Below are positions 16,942 to 27,120 of a stretch of DNA of 64,000 bases, piece after piece. The notes under the pieces were generated by a model. The model had not been told where the DNA came from, did no database searches, and saw nothing but the letters and a program-made list of their open reading frames with translations. The translations under genes and the position numbers were made by a program. This DNA comes from AWTP1-13 sp963832445 (GTDB taxonomy: Bacteria > Pseudomonadota > Alphaproteobacteria > Rhizobiales > Hyphomicrobiaceae). The stretch spans positions 124,001 through 188,000 of the forward strand of contig CAWHUM010000015.1 in the NCBI GenBank assembly GCA_963832445.1, in the 5' to 3' direction. How positions within the stretch are numbered: the first letter of the stretch is position 1; each line of letters starts with the position of its first letter.

Positions 16942-17826
16942 ATGAAGCCCGTAGCGTTCGACTATGTGCGGCCGGCCAGCGTCGAGGAGGCCTGCGCGCT
17001 ACTCGCTGCCGACGAGGATGCCCGCGTGCTCGCGGGCGGGCAGTCGCTGATCCCGATGCTGGCAATGCGTCTGGCAAGGCCGAGCCGGCTCGTCGACATC
17101 GCCCGCATCCCGCAACTGTCGGGCATTAGAGAAGGTGATGGCGTCGTGGCAATCGGGGCTACCACGCGCCAGGTCGTGGCCGAGCGCGATCCAGTCCTGG
17201 CCCGCAAGGTTCCACTGCTGGCCAAGGCGCTGCCGTGGGTCGGCCACCCTCCGACGCGGCGGCGGGGAACGATCGGCGGCTCCATCGTGCACGGCGACCC
17301 GGCGGCCGAGATCGCGCTGGTGGCGGTGACCTTGGAAGCGACGCTGGCTTTTCAGTCCGCGACCGAGACGGGCGAGATCGCGGCGGCGGAGTTCTACCTG
17401 GGCCCGATGATCACCGCGCTGCCGGACGGGGCCATCCTGACGGCCGTGCGCTTTGCGGTGTGGAGCGAGGGCCGTATCGGCACCGGCTTCCACGAGGTGT
17501 CGGCGCGCAGGAGCGACTTCGCCCTTGTTTCGGGCGCCGCCCAGGTGGCGCTCGATGCCGACGGCCGATGCACCAGGCTCGCGCTTGGTGTCGGCGGGGC
17601 CGGAGATGTGCCGGTGCGTCTGGACGGCGTCGCGGAGGCGCTGGTCGGAACGCGCCTGGAAGACGAGCCGGTGCGCGAGACAGTGGAAGCCGCTACCGTC
17701 GATCTGGAGACGGTCGGCGACCTGCATGCCTCGGCGGCCTACCGGCGGCGGGTAGCGGCCGCGCTCGCCCGGCGCGCCATTGCGGACGCCCGCGACGAGG
17801 CGGCGGGAGGGCGGCATGCGGGTTGA
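16942..17826 (+). CDS. Molybdenum hydroxylase, FAD-binding medium subunit (CoxM/CutM-like)
   Basis: This 294-residue subunit has the two FAD-binding motifs of this family: VLAGGQSLIPMLAMRL near residues 30-45 and TIGGSIVHGDPAAE near residue 110. It passes electrons from the Fe-S subunit to the final acceptor. The order FAD, Fe-S, Mo is that of CO-dehydrogenase-like and other xanthine-oxidase-family enzymes. The ATG at 16942 (MKPVAFDYVRP) matches the usual family start, and an upstream in-frame extension was rejected. It overlaps the next gene by 11 bases. Confidence 0.9.
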   Translation: MKPVAFDYVRPASVEEACALLAADEDARVLAGGQSLIPMLAMRLARPSRLVDIARIPQLSGIREGDGVVAIGATTRQVVAERDPVLARKVPLLAKALPWVGHPPTRRRGTIGGSIVHGDPAAEIALVAVTLEATLAFQSATETGEIAAAEFYLGPMITALPDGAILTAVRFAVWSEGRIGTGFHEVSARRSDFALVSGAAQVALDADGRCTRLALGVGGAGDVPVRLDGVAEALVGTRLEDEPVRETVEAATVDLETVGDLHASAAYRRRVAAALARRAIADARDEAAGGRHAG

Positions 17827-18307
17827 GCTCGAAATCAATGGCGGACCGGTGACGGTGGATGTGGAGCCGCGCCGCACATTGCTCGACTGCCTGCGCGAGA
17901 ATGTCGGGCTGACGGGCACCAACGCCGGCTGCGAGCACGGCGTGTGCGGGGCCTGCACCATCCTCCTCGACGGTGAGCCGGTGCGCTCCTGCCTGATGCT
18001 GGCGGTGCAGGGTGACGGCCACGCCATTACGACCATCGAGGGCCTCTCCCCAGGCCCAGGCGAGCTCAGCGTGCTGCAAGACGCGTTCTGCGAGACGCAC
18101 GGGCTGCAGTGCGGCTATTGCACGCCGGCGATGATCCTGGCGGGGCACGCGCTGCTGGCGCGGAAGCTTGACCCCTCACGGGCCGAGATCGTCGAGGCCA
18201 TCTCGGGCAACATCTGCCGCTGCACCGGCTACGGCCAGATCGTGGAGGCGATCCAACTCGCCGCCGAGCGGCTGCGGGCGGCCAATGTCAAGCCTGGCGG
18301 GGGGTAG
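17816..18307 (+). CDS. Molybdenum hydroxylase, 2Fe-2S small subunit (CoxS/CutS-like)
   Basis: This 163-residue subunit has a plant-ferredoxin-type cluster motif (CEHGVCGACTILLDG) and a C-terminal second cluster set (CGYCTPAM and NICRCTGYGQI). The eight cysteines fit two 2Fe-2S clusters. It relays electrons from the molybdenum site to FAD. A Shine-Dalgarno sequence (GGAGGG) precedes the ATG inside the end of the FAD-subunit gene, so translation is probably coupled. The frame is intact. Confidence 0.93.
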   Translation: MRVELEINGGPVTVDVEPRRTLLDCLRENVGLTGTNAGCEHGVCGACTILLDGEPVRSCLMLAVQGDGHAITTIEGLSPGPGELSVLQDAFCETHGLQCGYCTPAMILAGHALLARKLDPSRAEIVEAISGNICRCTGYGQIVEAIQLAAERLRAANVKPGGG

Positions 18308-18316
18308 AGTTCAAAG

Positions 18317-20715
18317 ATGGCTGCCGCGCAAAGCTTCAAGTACGTCTCCCGCAAGCGCCGGGTGCGCGAGGACCGCCGCTTTGTCGCCGGCCGTGCCAAT
18401 TTCGTCGCCGGGGTGACGCCGCCCGGCACGCTGCACGCCGCCGTGCTGACCTCGCCCTACCCGTGCGCCCGCATTGCCGCCATCGATGCGACGGCGGCCT
18501 TGGCGATGCCGGGGGTGCACCTGGTGGTCGGCGGCGAGGAGCTCAGCGCTGCCACCGATCCACTGCTGATCGGCGTCGATGCCCCGCTGGTGAAGCGCTA
18601 TCCCCTCGCTGTTGGGCGCGCGCGCTACGCAGGCGAATGGGTGGCGGTCGCGGTTGCAGAAAACCGGGCCCTCGCCGAGGACGCGCGCGAGAAATCCGCG
18701 TCGACTACGAGCCGCTGCCCTTCATCCTCGACGGGGAGGCCGCTTACGATCCCGGCAGCACCCCCGTGCATCCCGATCACGGCTCCAACGTGCTCCTCGA
18801 CCGGCATTTCGTGTGGGGCGACGTTGATGGCGCCTTTGCCGCCAGCGAACATAAGCTTGGCTATCGCGTGCGATGGGGCCGCAGCGCTACCGTGCCGATA
18901 GAGACGTTCGGCGTGGTGGCAAGCTTCGATCCCTGGCAGCAGATGCTCGACGTATGGGCATCGATACAGATGCCGAAGTTTGCCGACCAGATCGCGCGCG
19001 CCCTGCAGATGCAACTCAACGGCGTGCGTGTGCATCAGGATGTGGACGTCGGCGGCAGCTACGGCGTCAAGCGCGGCATCAAGCATGCAGTTCTCGCCGG
19101 ATACCTGTCGCGGCGCCTGGCGCGTCCCGTGAAGCTGATCGAGGACAGGCTCGAGAACATGCGCGGGGGCGATATGCACGGCCCCGAGCGCACCTTCGAC
19201 GTCGAGCTGGCGTTCGATGCGCAAGGTTTGGTTAACGCCATGCGCATGCGCGCGCTCGACAACGTGGGCGCCTACGCGGGCCGCTCGCCCTTGCAACTGG
19301 GCAAGCCCGTTGGCGCAATCGTGGGGCCCTATCGCATCGGCGCGGTTGCCTATCATGCGATAGCGGTCACGACAAACAAGACGCCGCAGGAGGCCGTGCG
19401 CGGCTTCGGCCAGTCGCCAACCAATTACGCAATCGAGACCGGCATCGACCGCGTCGCGGAAACACTGGGGCGCGACCGCTTGGAACTGCGGCGCCGCAAC
19501 TTCATCTCGACCGAGGAATTCCCCTATCTGATACCGAGCGGCACCACTTACGACAGCGGGGATTACCACGCCGTCGTGCGCAAAACAGTTGATCACGTCG
19601 GTTGGCAAACGCTTGTCGCCGAGCGGGATCGCCTGCGCGCAAACGGGCTGCTCGCCGGCATCGGCATTGCGAGCTGCCTGGAGCCCTCGGGCGGCAACGC
19701 CTCCTTCGAGCCGCTGCTCAACGCCAAGAACACCACCACGACATGGATGGAATCCTGCCGCATCATGATCGATGCCCTGGGCACCATCACGCTCACGATC
19801 CACACCACCTCCTCGGGCCAGGGCCACGAGACCTTGGCCGCCACGGTGGCCGGCGAGGTGCTCGACATCGACCCCGACAAGATCCGGATCGTGCGCCCGA
19901 CCTCGCTGGAAAGCCTGCCCAGCAACAGCCCCGTCGGCAGCCGCATGGCCATCATGCTGGGCGGCGCCGTGCACGCCGCCGCCGGCAAGCTCCGCGACAA
20001 GCTCGTCGCCATCGCCGCGCACCGGCTCGGCGTGCCGGCCGCCGCGCTCACCTACCGCGACGGCGGCGTCGAGCACACCGCCTCCGGCCGCGCCATCGAA
20101 TGGCTCGACCTTGCAACAATAGCCCACCGCCACTTCCACCTGCTGCCGCCCGGCATGGCGCCCGGCCTCGCCGTCGATGAAATCCTGCAGGTGCCGACGG
20201 GCGGCGAGCTGCCCACGCCGGACGGCCGTGTGCAGATGTATCCCTGCTTCTCCTTCGAGTTCCACGTGGTGCTCGTCGCCATCGACCCGGAGACGGGCAA
20301 GCCGGAGATCCGCCGCTACTGTGTCGGCCACGACTGCGGCACCGTCATCAACCCCGACATCGTGCGCGGCATGACGCTCGGCGGCATCGCGCACGGCATC
20401 GGCGCCGCCTTCATGGAGGAGTTCGCCTTCGACGGCGAGGGCCAGCTCGTCACCCAGAGCTTCATGGATTACCTGCTGCCCTCCGCGCATGAGGTGCCGG
20501 AGGTGGAGATCGTGCACCACGTCACGCCCTCGCCCAACACCGCGCTCGGACAGAAGGGCTCGGGCGAGTCGGGCTATCTGGGCTCGCCGGCCGCGCTGTC
20601 GGGCGCCGTCAACGACGCGGTGCGCCATCTGGGGCTGCGCTTCGAGGCGCTGCCGATGCGCATCTCGGCCATCGGCGACGCCATCGCCGAAGCGCTAGCG
20701 CGCCAGGGGAATTGA
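18317..20715 (+). CDS. Molybdenum hydroxylase, molybdopterin-binding large subunit (frameshifted by one base)
   Basis: The protein opens at 18317 (MAAAQSFKYVSRKRRVREDR) and continues in a second frame that is conserved to 20715. The switch falls at the AAA run at 18692-18694. Adding one base gives EDAREKIRVDYEPLP, which fits the family, and a 799-residue product, the usual large-subunit size. Cofactor and substrate-site motifs include GGSYGVKRG, EAVRGFGQSPTNYAIE and KGSGESGYLG, the last with the likely catalytic Glu. The CO-dehydrogenase active-site loop AYRCSFR is absent, so CO is an unlikely substrate; a heterocycle, aldehyde or aromatic is more plausible. As written the gene is broken, and I think the base is missing from the assembly. 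Confidence 0.85.
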
Positions 20716-20753
20716 GCGAAGCTGCGGGATTGATGGGGGCGAGCTCAGGCACG

Positions 20754-20790
20754 TCATTCCCACGAGCGCGCAGCGCGTCAGCGGGAATGA
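20754..20790. terminator. Hairpin between convergent molybdenum-subunit and protease genes
   Basis: The arms TCATTCCC (20754-20761) and GGGAATGA (20783-20790) enclose a further GCGCG-rich stem. It sits between the two convergent stop codons (20715 and 20803). It could terminate both transcripts or be one copy of an extragenic palindrome family. There is no poly-T tail. Confidence 0.45.
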
Positions 20791-20802
20791 GTTGGTGCTT
20801 GA

Positions 20803-23298
20803 TCAAGTCTCGATGATAATAGGCACGTTTATGCTTGTCGCGACCGGCGTGTAGATATCAGTCTCCGGCGTTGCAATGGTGGCAACGAGTGCGTACTTGG
20901 AGCTCCGTTCGTACCCATTCAGATTGGGGCGCTTGTTCCACCAGCCATAGGTCGGAAAGACTGCCATCGTGCCGCGCGCCGCAAGATCAGCGGCCGGACC
21001 ATGCCACATATTGGAATGTATTGATCCGAGTGTCGTGAACGACTGGTTGCCCTTGAAGGTCCAGCGGCCGGTCTCCTTGAGGTTGTCCTTTTCGTAGGTC
21101 TCGTCACGCATCGCTTTGTTGATGCGGGTCTGGAACTGTTGCAGGGTTTCGAGAGCGCGTTTGACGGCAAACCGGAGCCCATGTGACTGGTAGCCATACT
21201 TCCTCGTCCAGCCGCGATCGCCGGGATTGGGCTCTACAAAATACGACAGCGTTATACGCAAAGTGACGTCAGTCTCGCCGAGCGCCGAAAGCGCGTCGGA
21301 AGGCCACGGCAAATTGTGGAGCTTGAGCTCACGAGGCTTTACGTTGTCCCCGTCCTTGTGGAAGGGCGTTATCGACCCTTGCGCAATCAAGGTCAGGGAG
21401 TTGTCGGCGCTAGACAACAGCTGCCGGACGTTCGGCACACCATAGCCGAAGCATCTCAGCAGGGCATCATAGTCGATCTCATCCTTGCCGTTCCGGAACC
21501 GCTTCTCCATCGCCGGAGTCCATGATGCAGAATGCACCATCAGTGCGCGCACGGCCTCGGGCGTGAGTGTCGGATACTTCGCCCACAGCATGGCGGCTAG
21601 ACGCGCGGCGAGCGCGGCCGCTGCACTGGTGTCGCCGAAGGCGACGAGCGGCTTGTTCAGCGCGAAGTCATGCGGTGTGCTCAAGAGCTGGAGCGCATCG
21701 TCGATGTAGTCCGGCTCGGCATGGTCCTTGTGCCGGGCCATGTTTCCCGCCTCGAGCACAATGTCGGGTTTGATTGGCCACTTGGTGCCCTTCCACGTCA
21801 TCGACGTACAGCTTGCCGGCGCGAGATCCCCGGCAGGCGCGATGGCCTCCCATCCCGGATACCTCTTCTGATCGATCTGCGCCTTCTCCGTGTAGCCGCC
21901 GACGGTCAGGGCGTTCCAGGCCTGCGCCGGATCATGTACGCCGTCCGTCAGGTTGAAGTCGGGGTAGTTGCCGCGGGCGGCCTCCGCCGTGTTGCCGGCC
22001 GAGATGATCATCAGGCGGCGCTGGCCATCAGTGCGACCTGAAGTCAACTCATCGACGGCGGCCGACCATGATGACGGGCGGCCGCGATCTCGGTCATCAG
22101 TTGCCGTGACGGCCATGCAGAACACGCGGTGGGCGGGCTTGACCTCGACGCGATAGGCGCTTTCGCGCGTGACTGCGCCATACAGCTCCCTCTTGTTCGG
22201 ATCGGCATCGTTGATGATCTTGACCAACTCTAAGCGGTGCGTGAGCTGCACCTTGTGATTTCCGGCAAGTGCCTCCGCAAGGTCGCCGTAGGTGGCAAGA
22301 CCGGCCATCGGCGTGCCATGTCCTTTGCGATCATCGACATTCCATTGCGGCTTGTAGCTGTGGAGATCGCCATCTGCTGCCACCGGCGCGATCAGCGGAT
22401 GACCGCGATTGAGACCGCTGTCTAGCAGGCAAAGATGGGGGCTTCCCTCGGGAGCCGCGACTACGCGGCCGACGAGATCGTCCATCCATTTCTTCTGCTC
22501 GATGGCCGTCATCGCGGTGAAGAAATCCGCGGTGGTCTTGGCAAGGCGCAGCTCGGCGAGGGCTCCAAGGATGTCGATGGAGCGCGCAAGGTCCGTGCCC
22601 TTGCCGTGCACGAGCACGATTGTGCGATCGACGAATGTGATGACGTCTTCGCCAACCGTCAGATCGAACTTGGCGGCGTGTTCGCGCAGGCGCGCGAGGT
22701 GATCCGCCTTCCCGCTTCGGCGCAACCAAACCTCCCATGTGATCGCCTGATTGGGATCGGGATAGAGTTCGGGCTGATCGGTCCAGAGGGCTTCGAGGGC
22801 AGCAATGCGTATGTCAGAGATGCTGGCAACCAGATCCTCGTTCTTGGGTCGGGTTTCGCCCGTCTCCTTGTTGGGTATGCCGTCCTCGTCACGGTAGTCG
22901 GTGATGCGCTTGAGGAAAAAGGCGAGTTTCCCGTCGGGTACGAAGACCGTTGCCTGCACGAGGTTGTTAGGGCGCTTGCGGACAGCGCACAGCTCAATGC
23001 CGCTCGGTCCGAATTCCAAACTCTCAAACTTCAGGTCGAAACCCGGCTCGCTTTCGAACTGCAGGTAGATACCGTAACCGGCGTCGACACCAAGAGCGTT
23101 GGCCTCGTCGGCACGCTGCTTGCCGACCGGATCGATCGCTTCGAGCTTGTCCAGCAGCTGCTTTGCGTGCTGGGCACGATTACGCTGCTGGAGCGAGAGG
23201 CTCGCGCCCCTGCCGGGTCTCGGGCTCGTGAAGGGTTGGCTGATTGCGGCGTTCGGATCGAAGAGGTGGGGATGAAGCCGCGGTGGAGCGGCGGCCAT
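20803..23298 (-). CDS. ietS: Subtilisin-like S8 serine protease, IetS-like (IetAS anti-phage system)
   Basis: This 831-residue protein has the full subtilase triad: Asp293 (LLDSG), His327 (KGHGTPMAG) and Ser558 (GDTSAAAALAA), with oxyanion Asn436 (SAGN). About 280 residues precede the protease domain and about 270 follow it. There is no signal peptide, so it acts in the cytoplasm, unlike most subtilases. A protease of this build directly downstream of a small AAA ATPase matches the IetAS pair reported as an anti-phage defence system. The ATG at 23298 shares one base with the stop of the ATPase gene; a TTG one codon earlier is less likely. The GC content looks lower than its neighbours, which fits acquisition. 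Confidence 0.85.
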   Translation of the reverse strand: MAAAPPRLHPHLFDPNAAISQPFTSPRPGRGASLSLQQRNRAQHAKQLLDKLEAIDPVGKQRADEANALGVDAGYGIYLQFESEPGFDLKFESLEFGPSGIELCAVRKRPNNLVQATVFVPDGKLAFFLKRITDYRDEDGIPNKETGETRPKNEDLVASISDIRIAALEALWTDQPELYPDPNQAITWEVWLRRSGKADHLARLREHAAKFDLTVGEDVITFVDRTIVLVHGKGTDLARSIDILGALAELRLAKTTADFFTAMTAIEQKKWMDDLVGRVVAAPEGSPHLCLLDSGLNRGHPLIAPVAADGDLHSYKPQWNVDDRKGHGTPMAGLATYGDLAEALAGNHKVQLTHRLELVKIINDADPNKRELYGAVTRESAYRVEVKPAHRVFCMAVTATDDRDRGRPSSWSAAVDELTSGRTDGQRRLMIISAGNTAEAARGNYPDFNLTDGVHDPAQAWNALTVGGYTEKAQIDQKRYPGWEAIAPAGDLAPASCTSMTWKGTKWPIKPDIVLEAGNMARHKDHAEPDYIDDALQLLSTPHDFALNKPLVAFGDTSAAAALAARLAAMLWAKYPTLTPEAVRALMVHSASWTPAMEKRFRNGKDEIDYDALLRCFGYGVPNVRQLLSSADNSLTLIAQGSITPFHKDGDNVKPRELKLHNLPWPSDALSALGETDVTLRITLSYFVEPNPGDRGWTRKYGYQSHGLRFAVKRALETLQQFQTRINKAMRDETYEKDNLKETGRWTFKGNQSFTTLGSIHSNMWHGPAADLAARGTMAVFPTYGWWNKRPNLNGYERSSKYALVATIATPETDIYTPVATSINVPIIIET

Positions 23299-24294
23299 CA
23301 ATCACCCTTACCGTTCTCAGACAATGCGAAGCAGCGCTCGCGGATAGCGGCCATTACGTCGGCATGCGTGACGCAAACCCTCTCGCTGATCACGGCATCC
23401 TTGATGGCGTCCTCGCAAGCCCTGGTGATATCGGCGAAGCTCAGGCCAAGAGCGGCTCTGGCAGCTTCGGCCCACCTGATCTTCTTCGGACTGAAGCCCG
23501 AGAGCTTCGATCTGAGCAGTAGCTTGATGCGTTCCAGATCAGGCAGGTCGAACTTGATGATGTCGTCGAACCTACGGAATAGGGCTCGATCCAGTAGGCT
23601 AATGTTGTTGGTGGCGGCCACAATGAGGCTGTCCGACTGATCCTGCTCGACCATCATAAGGAAGCTGCTGACAACTCGGCGGATTTCGCCGACATCGTTG
23701 CCTAGTCCGCGCTCCGACCCGATGCTGTCGAATTCGTCAAAGAGGTAGAACTCCACGTGTCTGCCCCAGTGAGTCGAAAATCAGGCGCAGCTTAGCGGCA
23801 GTCTCACCCATGAACTTGGTGATGATGCCGTCGAGATGAACGACAAAGAGGGGCAATCCGAGTTCACCCGCAAGCGCGGAAGCGGTCAGTGTCTTGCCAG
23901 TGCCCGGCTTGCCTACCAGCAGGAGCTTGCGCCTCGGCGCGAGGCCATGGCTGCGAATCGGACGGACCGATTTGTGTTCGCGGATGACACGCGAGAGCTT
24001 GGTGGAGATGGTCTTGCTGAGCACCATGTCAGCGAGGTTGGTCTTGGGATAGGAGACCGCGAGGATATCCGCGAGTTCGCCGCGCGGGCGGGCCAAGGGA
24101 ATGGGAGACTTGGCCGCGAAGGAGGTGCGAGCCTTAGCCTTGTCAATCAGCGAGCGCAGCTCTTCGGCCGCCTTACCGTGACCGAGGCGGGCCTCTCCGG
24201 CTGCAATCTGCATGGCAATCGAATAGAACTGGGCCTCATCTCCCTCGGCATGGGAGACCAGCAAGGCCTTGATCTGGTCGTTGCTCGGCATCAC
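23298..24294 (-). CDS. ietA: AAA ATPase, IetA-like partner of the S8 protease (frameshifted by one base)
   Basis: Two overlapping frames together make one AAA ATPase of about 331 residues. The first frame holds a helical N-terminus, Walker A GKPGTGKT (about 127-134) and the segment up to DSLGQTRGV. The second holds Walker B YLFDEFDS, sensor-1 region AATNN, an arginine-finger region (DRALFRRFDDI) and the lid helix. The switch is near 23750-23756; deleting one base gives TRGVYLFDEFD. Such ATPases remodel or deliver substrates, here probably to or under control of the adjacent protease. The start is GTG at 24294 or ATG at 24291. As written the ATPase is split through its catalytic core. Confidence 0.82.
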
Positions 24295-24564
24295 GCGGTC
24301 CGTCCATCTTTTGAAATACTACCTCGGATTCTCGGCTAAATCACGAACAAGAGGGGCACGCTATCGAGTTGCTTGGAAGCACAGTCGCCAGTGTATCCAC
24401 AACGAATACCAGATAGGCCGTCGGCCCCATGCGCATCTCCGCCGTCGGCGAGGCAGTCTGCGCGGCAGCGGAGTTCAACAGGGCCAGCTTGCCTGTCCCG
24501 GTCAGGTGCAAATCATTCCGCAAGGGAGGAGCTCGTTGCAGCTCTTCAAGTGCTAACGTGCCCC

Positions 24565-24633
24565 ATGAGCAGCCCGCCCATCACCCTCCTTCCCCGCCGC
24601 CAGGCGCTCATGGGCACGCTGCTCGCGTGCAAG
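24565..24633 (+). pseudogene. Remnant of an alpha/beta hydrolase gene (leader peptide only)
   Basis: An ATG preceded by GGGAGGAG opens about 23 codons reading MSSPPITLLPRRQALMGTLL. These closely match the Tat-like leader of the intact hydrolase at 27399 (MRSPPLTLLPRRQALIGML). The DNA upstream also shares the stretch GGTCAGGTGCA. After the leader the similarity ends and no hydrolase sequence follows. This looks like a truncated duplicate left by a deletion or insertion. It lies in the 525-bp gap between ietA and the GMC gene, which otherwise shows nothing I can identify. Confidence 0.6.
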
Positions 24634-24819
24634 AGCAGACACTCCTTGCCGCGGCGTCGGCGACAACTGATGCTCGGACGAGCACGTTTGCTTCTGGCCG
24701 ACCTCCAGTCATTCTTGCCGCGTCGCGATCGGCTGAGTTTGACCCGTAGCCGTCCTGGGCGACGTGTTCACGTCCAGACGCAGTGTTGCCGCCGGGGGCT
24801 GGATGCGATGACCGCCAAG

Positions 24820-26395
24820 CTAGGCTTTGGCGCGAACGAGATCGGCAACCTTCTCGCCGATCATGGTCGCCGGTGCATGGGTGTGCCCGCCGATGATGGT
24901 TGGCATGATGGAGGCGTCGGCAACCCTCAGGCCCGCTACTCCACGCACGCGAAGCTGGTCGTCGACAACGCCCATCGCGTCGCTGCCCATCTTGCAGGTC
25001 CCGACCGGGTGATAGAGCGTCTCGACTTTCTCACGGATAAAAGTGGTCAGCTCCTCGCGCGTTTGCTTTTCCGCGCCGGGCCAGACCTCGTCGCCGCGGT
25101 AGGGTTCGAACGCCGGCGTCGCGGCCAGCCTGCGGGCGTAATGCACGCCCGCCAGCAGGGTTGCGACATCGCTCTCCGTGGACAGGTAGTTGGGCCGTAT
25201 CGACGGATGGGTCCGCGCGTCACCACTTCTGAGCGTGATCGAGCCACGGCTCTCAGGACGCAGCAGAATAGTCCCCACGGTGAACCCATGGCCTGGTGGG
25301 TTCGCCTGCCCCATGCTCCATGAAAAAGGTTGGCGTGAAGATGAGCTCGATATCGGGAGCTGCCAGGCCCTCGCGGGTCCTGATGAAGCCCAAGGCCTCG
25401 CCGACGTTGGAAGTGAGCGGTCCGCGCCCCAGGATCAGGTAGCGCGCGAGGTTGCCGAGGCTCTCCGCGTTCGCCAGCGTGACGGGCAGCTTGCACTGCA
25501 ACGTCACGCCTGATGCGACATGGTCCTGCAAATTCTGCCCGACCCCAGGCAGATCGGTGACAATGGAAATGCCGTGCCGCGCCAATGCGCTGCCGGGGCC
25601 GATGCCCGACAGCATCAGGATCTGCGGGGAACCGATTGCTCCGGCGCACAGGATGATCTCCCTGGCAGCTTCCACTACCGTGATACTCCCGCCGCGCTCG
25701 TAGGTGACCCCTGCTGCCCTCTTACCAACGAAGATGATCTTGTGGACCAGGCAGTTGGTCTCGACGGTCAGATTCGGGCGCTTCATCGCGGGCTTCAGGA
25801 ATGCATCCGCAGCACTCCAGCGCCGCCCGGCGCGCTGCGTTACATGGGTCAACCCAATCCCGTCCTGGGTCGGGCCATTGATGTCGTTGACCCGGTTGAG
25901 GCCCAAATGCTGGCCGGCAGCGATGAACGCCTCGGTGAGAGGATTGGGGGAGCGTTGGCTCGAGACGTGGAGCGGACCACTGGCACCGTGGAACGCGGGA
26001 ACACCACCGTCACCGTCGAAGGCCTCGCTCTTTTTGAAGTACGGCAGCACGTCGTCAAAGCCCCAGCCCGCATTGCCCAGCTGGCGCCACTGGTCGTAGT
26101 CGCTCGGGTGGCCGCGCACGTACATCATGGCGTTCATCGACGAGGAGCCACCGAGAACTTTGCCGCGCGGCCAGTAGCGGGCGCGACTGCCCGTTTGCGG
26201 CTCGGGCTCGGTCAGGTAGTTCCAGTCGAGGTCGCTATGGAACAGCTTGGAGAAGGCGGCAGGGATGCGGATTTCCTTCTTCCCGTCGGCTCCGCCTGCC
26301 TCGAGCAAGAGGACACGATTGCGCAAGTCCTCAGTCAGGCGCGCTGCCAGAACGCACCCCGCTGAGCCCGCGCCGACAACGATGAAGTCGTGCAT
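24820..26395 (-). CDS. GMC-family FAD-dependent oxidoreductase (frameshifted by one base)
   Basis: The N-terminal frame (from ATG 26395) has the FAD motif VVGAGSAGCVLAARL and the GMC signature region GKVLGGSSSMNAMMYVRG. The C-terminal frame has ILLRPESRGSI and the active-site region YHPVGTCKMG. Removing one base from the C4 run at 25309-25312 joins them (EHGQANPPGHGF) and gives 524 residues, normal for choline-dehydrogenase-like GMC enzymes. These oxidise alcohols. The late motif is GGHTHAP rather than the common GNTNAP, so the second active-site residue may be His rather than Asn. The substrate is unknown. Confidence 0.85.
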
Positions 26396-26748
26396 GACGA
26401 ATCGCCCTCTGCACCCGACATTGAAAGCATTCTGGCTAAGCGTGTGTGGATGGCCTCATTTGCAACCTATGCGGGCCCACGGTGGCGCCGCCTTGCCCGA
26501 CGCGAGAGAACAGCATCCAGTATTTCAGCCAGCGTCGGAAAGGTATTATCGGGGGACCCCGGGGAGGTGTACAAGATGTGGAGGAAGGATCCAGAGGGTT
26601 GCGCGTGACGCAGGCCGCAACACGCGAACCGGCTGGCTGCCGGGCGGCCCCCTCCGCTGCCTATGAAGACGTCGGCATCAGGTGCGTGCCGAGGCGTGGG
26701 GGTCTCTTTACAGGACTGTGATGGTGGCTGGTCCTTGAGCGAGCGCAC
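26396..26748. other. 353-bp region without a supported gene
   Basis: It lies between the GMC gene and the DUF4177/H-NS-like gene, which point away from each other, so it should contain two promoters. Short open frames here (for example 26390-26608, plus strand) have no ribosome-binding site and no recognisable content. No RNA gene or palindrome stands out. Confidence 0.45.
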
Positions 26749-27120
26749 ATGAGAACGTGGGAATACAAGAAGATCGCTCTCAATGAGGGGTCGCGTAGGG
26801 GTGATGACATCGACCTGCTGAGTGATGCAGGGGAGCAAGGATGGGAGCTGGTTGCAGTGCTTCCACATGGCGTTGCCTACTTGAAGCGCGAGGTAGTTCA
26901 GAGGGCCGTCGAAAGCGTGGGGCAGTCGGAAGAGAACGCTAAGGACGTGGTTACGGCGCAAATGGCAACCACGGCTTCGCGCACAGAATCAGTGACGCAT
27001 GTCAAGCCGAGGTACCGCGATGCGGTCACGGGGGAGACGTGGTCGGGGCGCGGACGGATGGCTAGCTGGCTGAAGCGCAAGGTCGACGCGGGTGAGGATA
27101 TCGAGAAGTATCTGGTCTAG
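26749..27120 (+). CDS. DUF4177-like domain fused to an H-NS-type DNA-binding tail
   Basis: This 123-residue protein has two recognisable parts. Residues 1-48 (TWEYKKI, then GEQGWELVAVLP and YLKRE) match the small DUF4177 fold. Residues about 87-123 contain YRDAVTGETWSGRGRMASWL, close to the H-NS family C-terminal DNA-binding motif (TWSGRGR-x-P-x-W), with Ala-Ser replacing the usual Pro. A polar linker joins them. H-NS tails bind AT-rich, often foreign, DNA. The usual H-NS oligomerisation helices are missing, so this is probably not a classical silencer. No function is assigned to the N-terminal part. Confidence 0.7.
   Translation: MRTWEYKKIALNEGSRRGDDIDLLSDAGEQGWELVAVLPHGVAYLKREVVQRAVESVGQSEENAKDVVTAQMATTASRTESVTHVKPRYRDAVTGETWSGRGRMASWLKRKVDAGEDIEKYLV

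Noticed and set aside
18625..20628. 667-residue minus-strand open frame
   Set aside because: It is opposite the molybdopterin subunit, with no recognisable motif or ribosome-binding site.
18317..20715. Assignment of the molybdenum hydroxylase as aerobic CO dehydrogenase
   Set aside because: The diagnostic active-site loop AYRCSFR of form I enzymes is not present, so only the general family name is used.
26390..26608. 72-residue plus-strand frame upstream of the DUF4177/H-NS gene
   Set aside because: No ribosome-binding site, overlaps the GMC start on the other strand, and shows no recognisable features.
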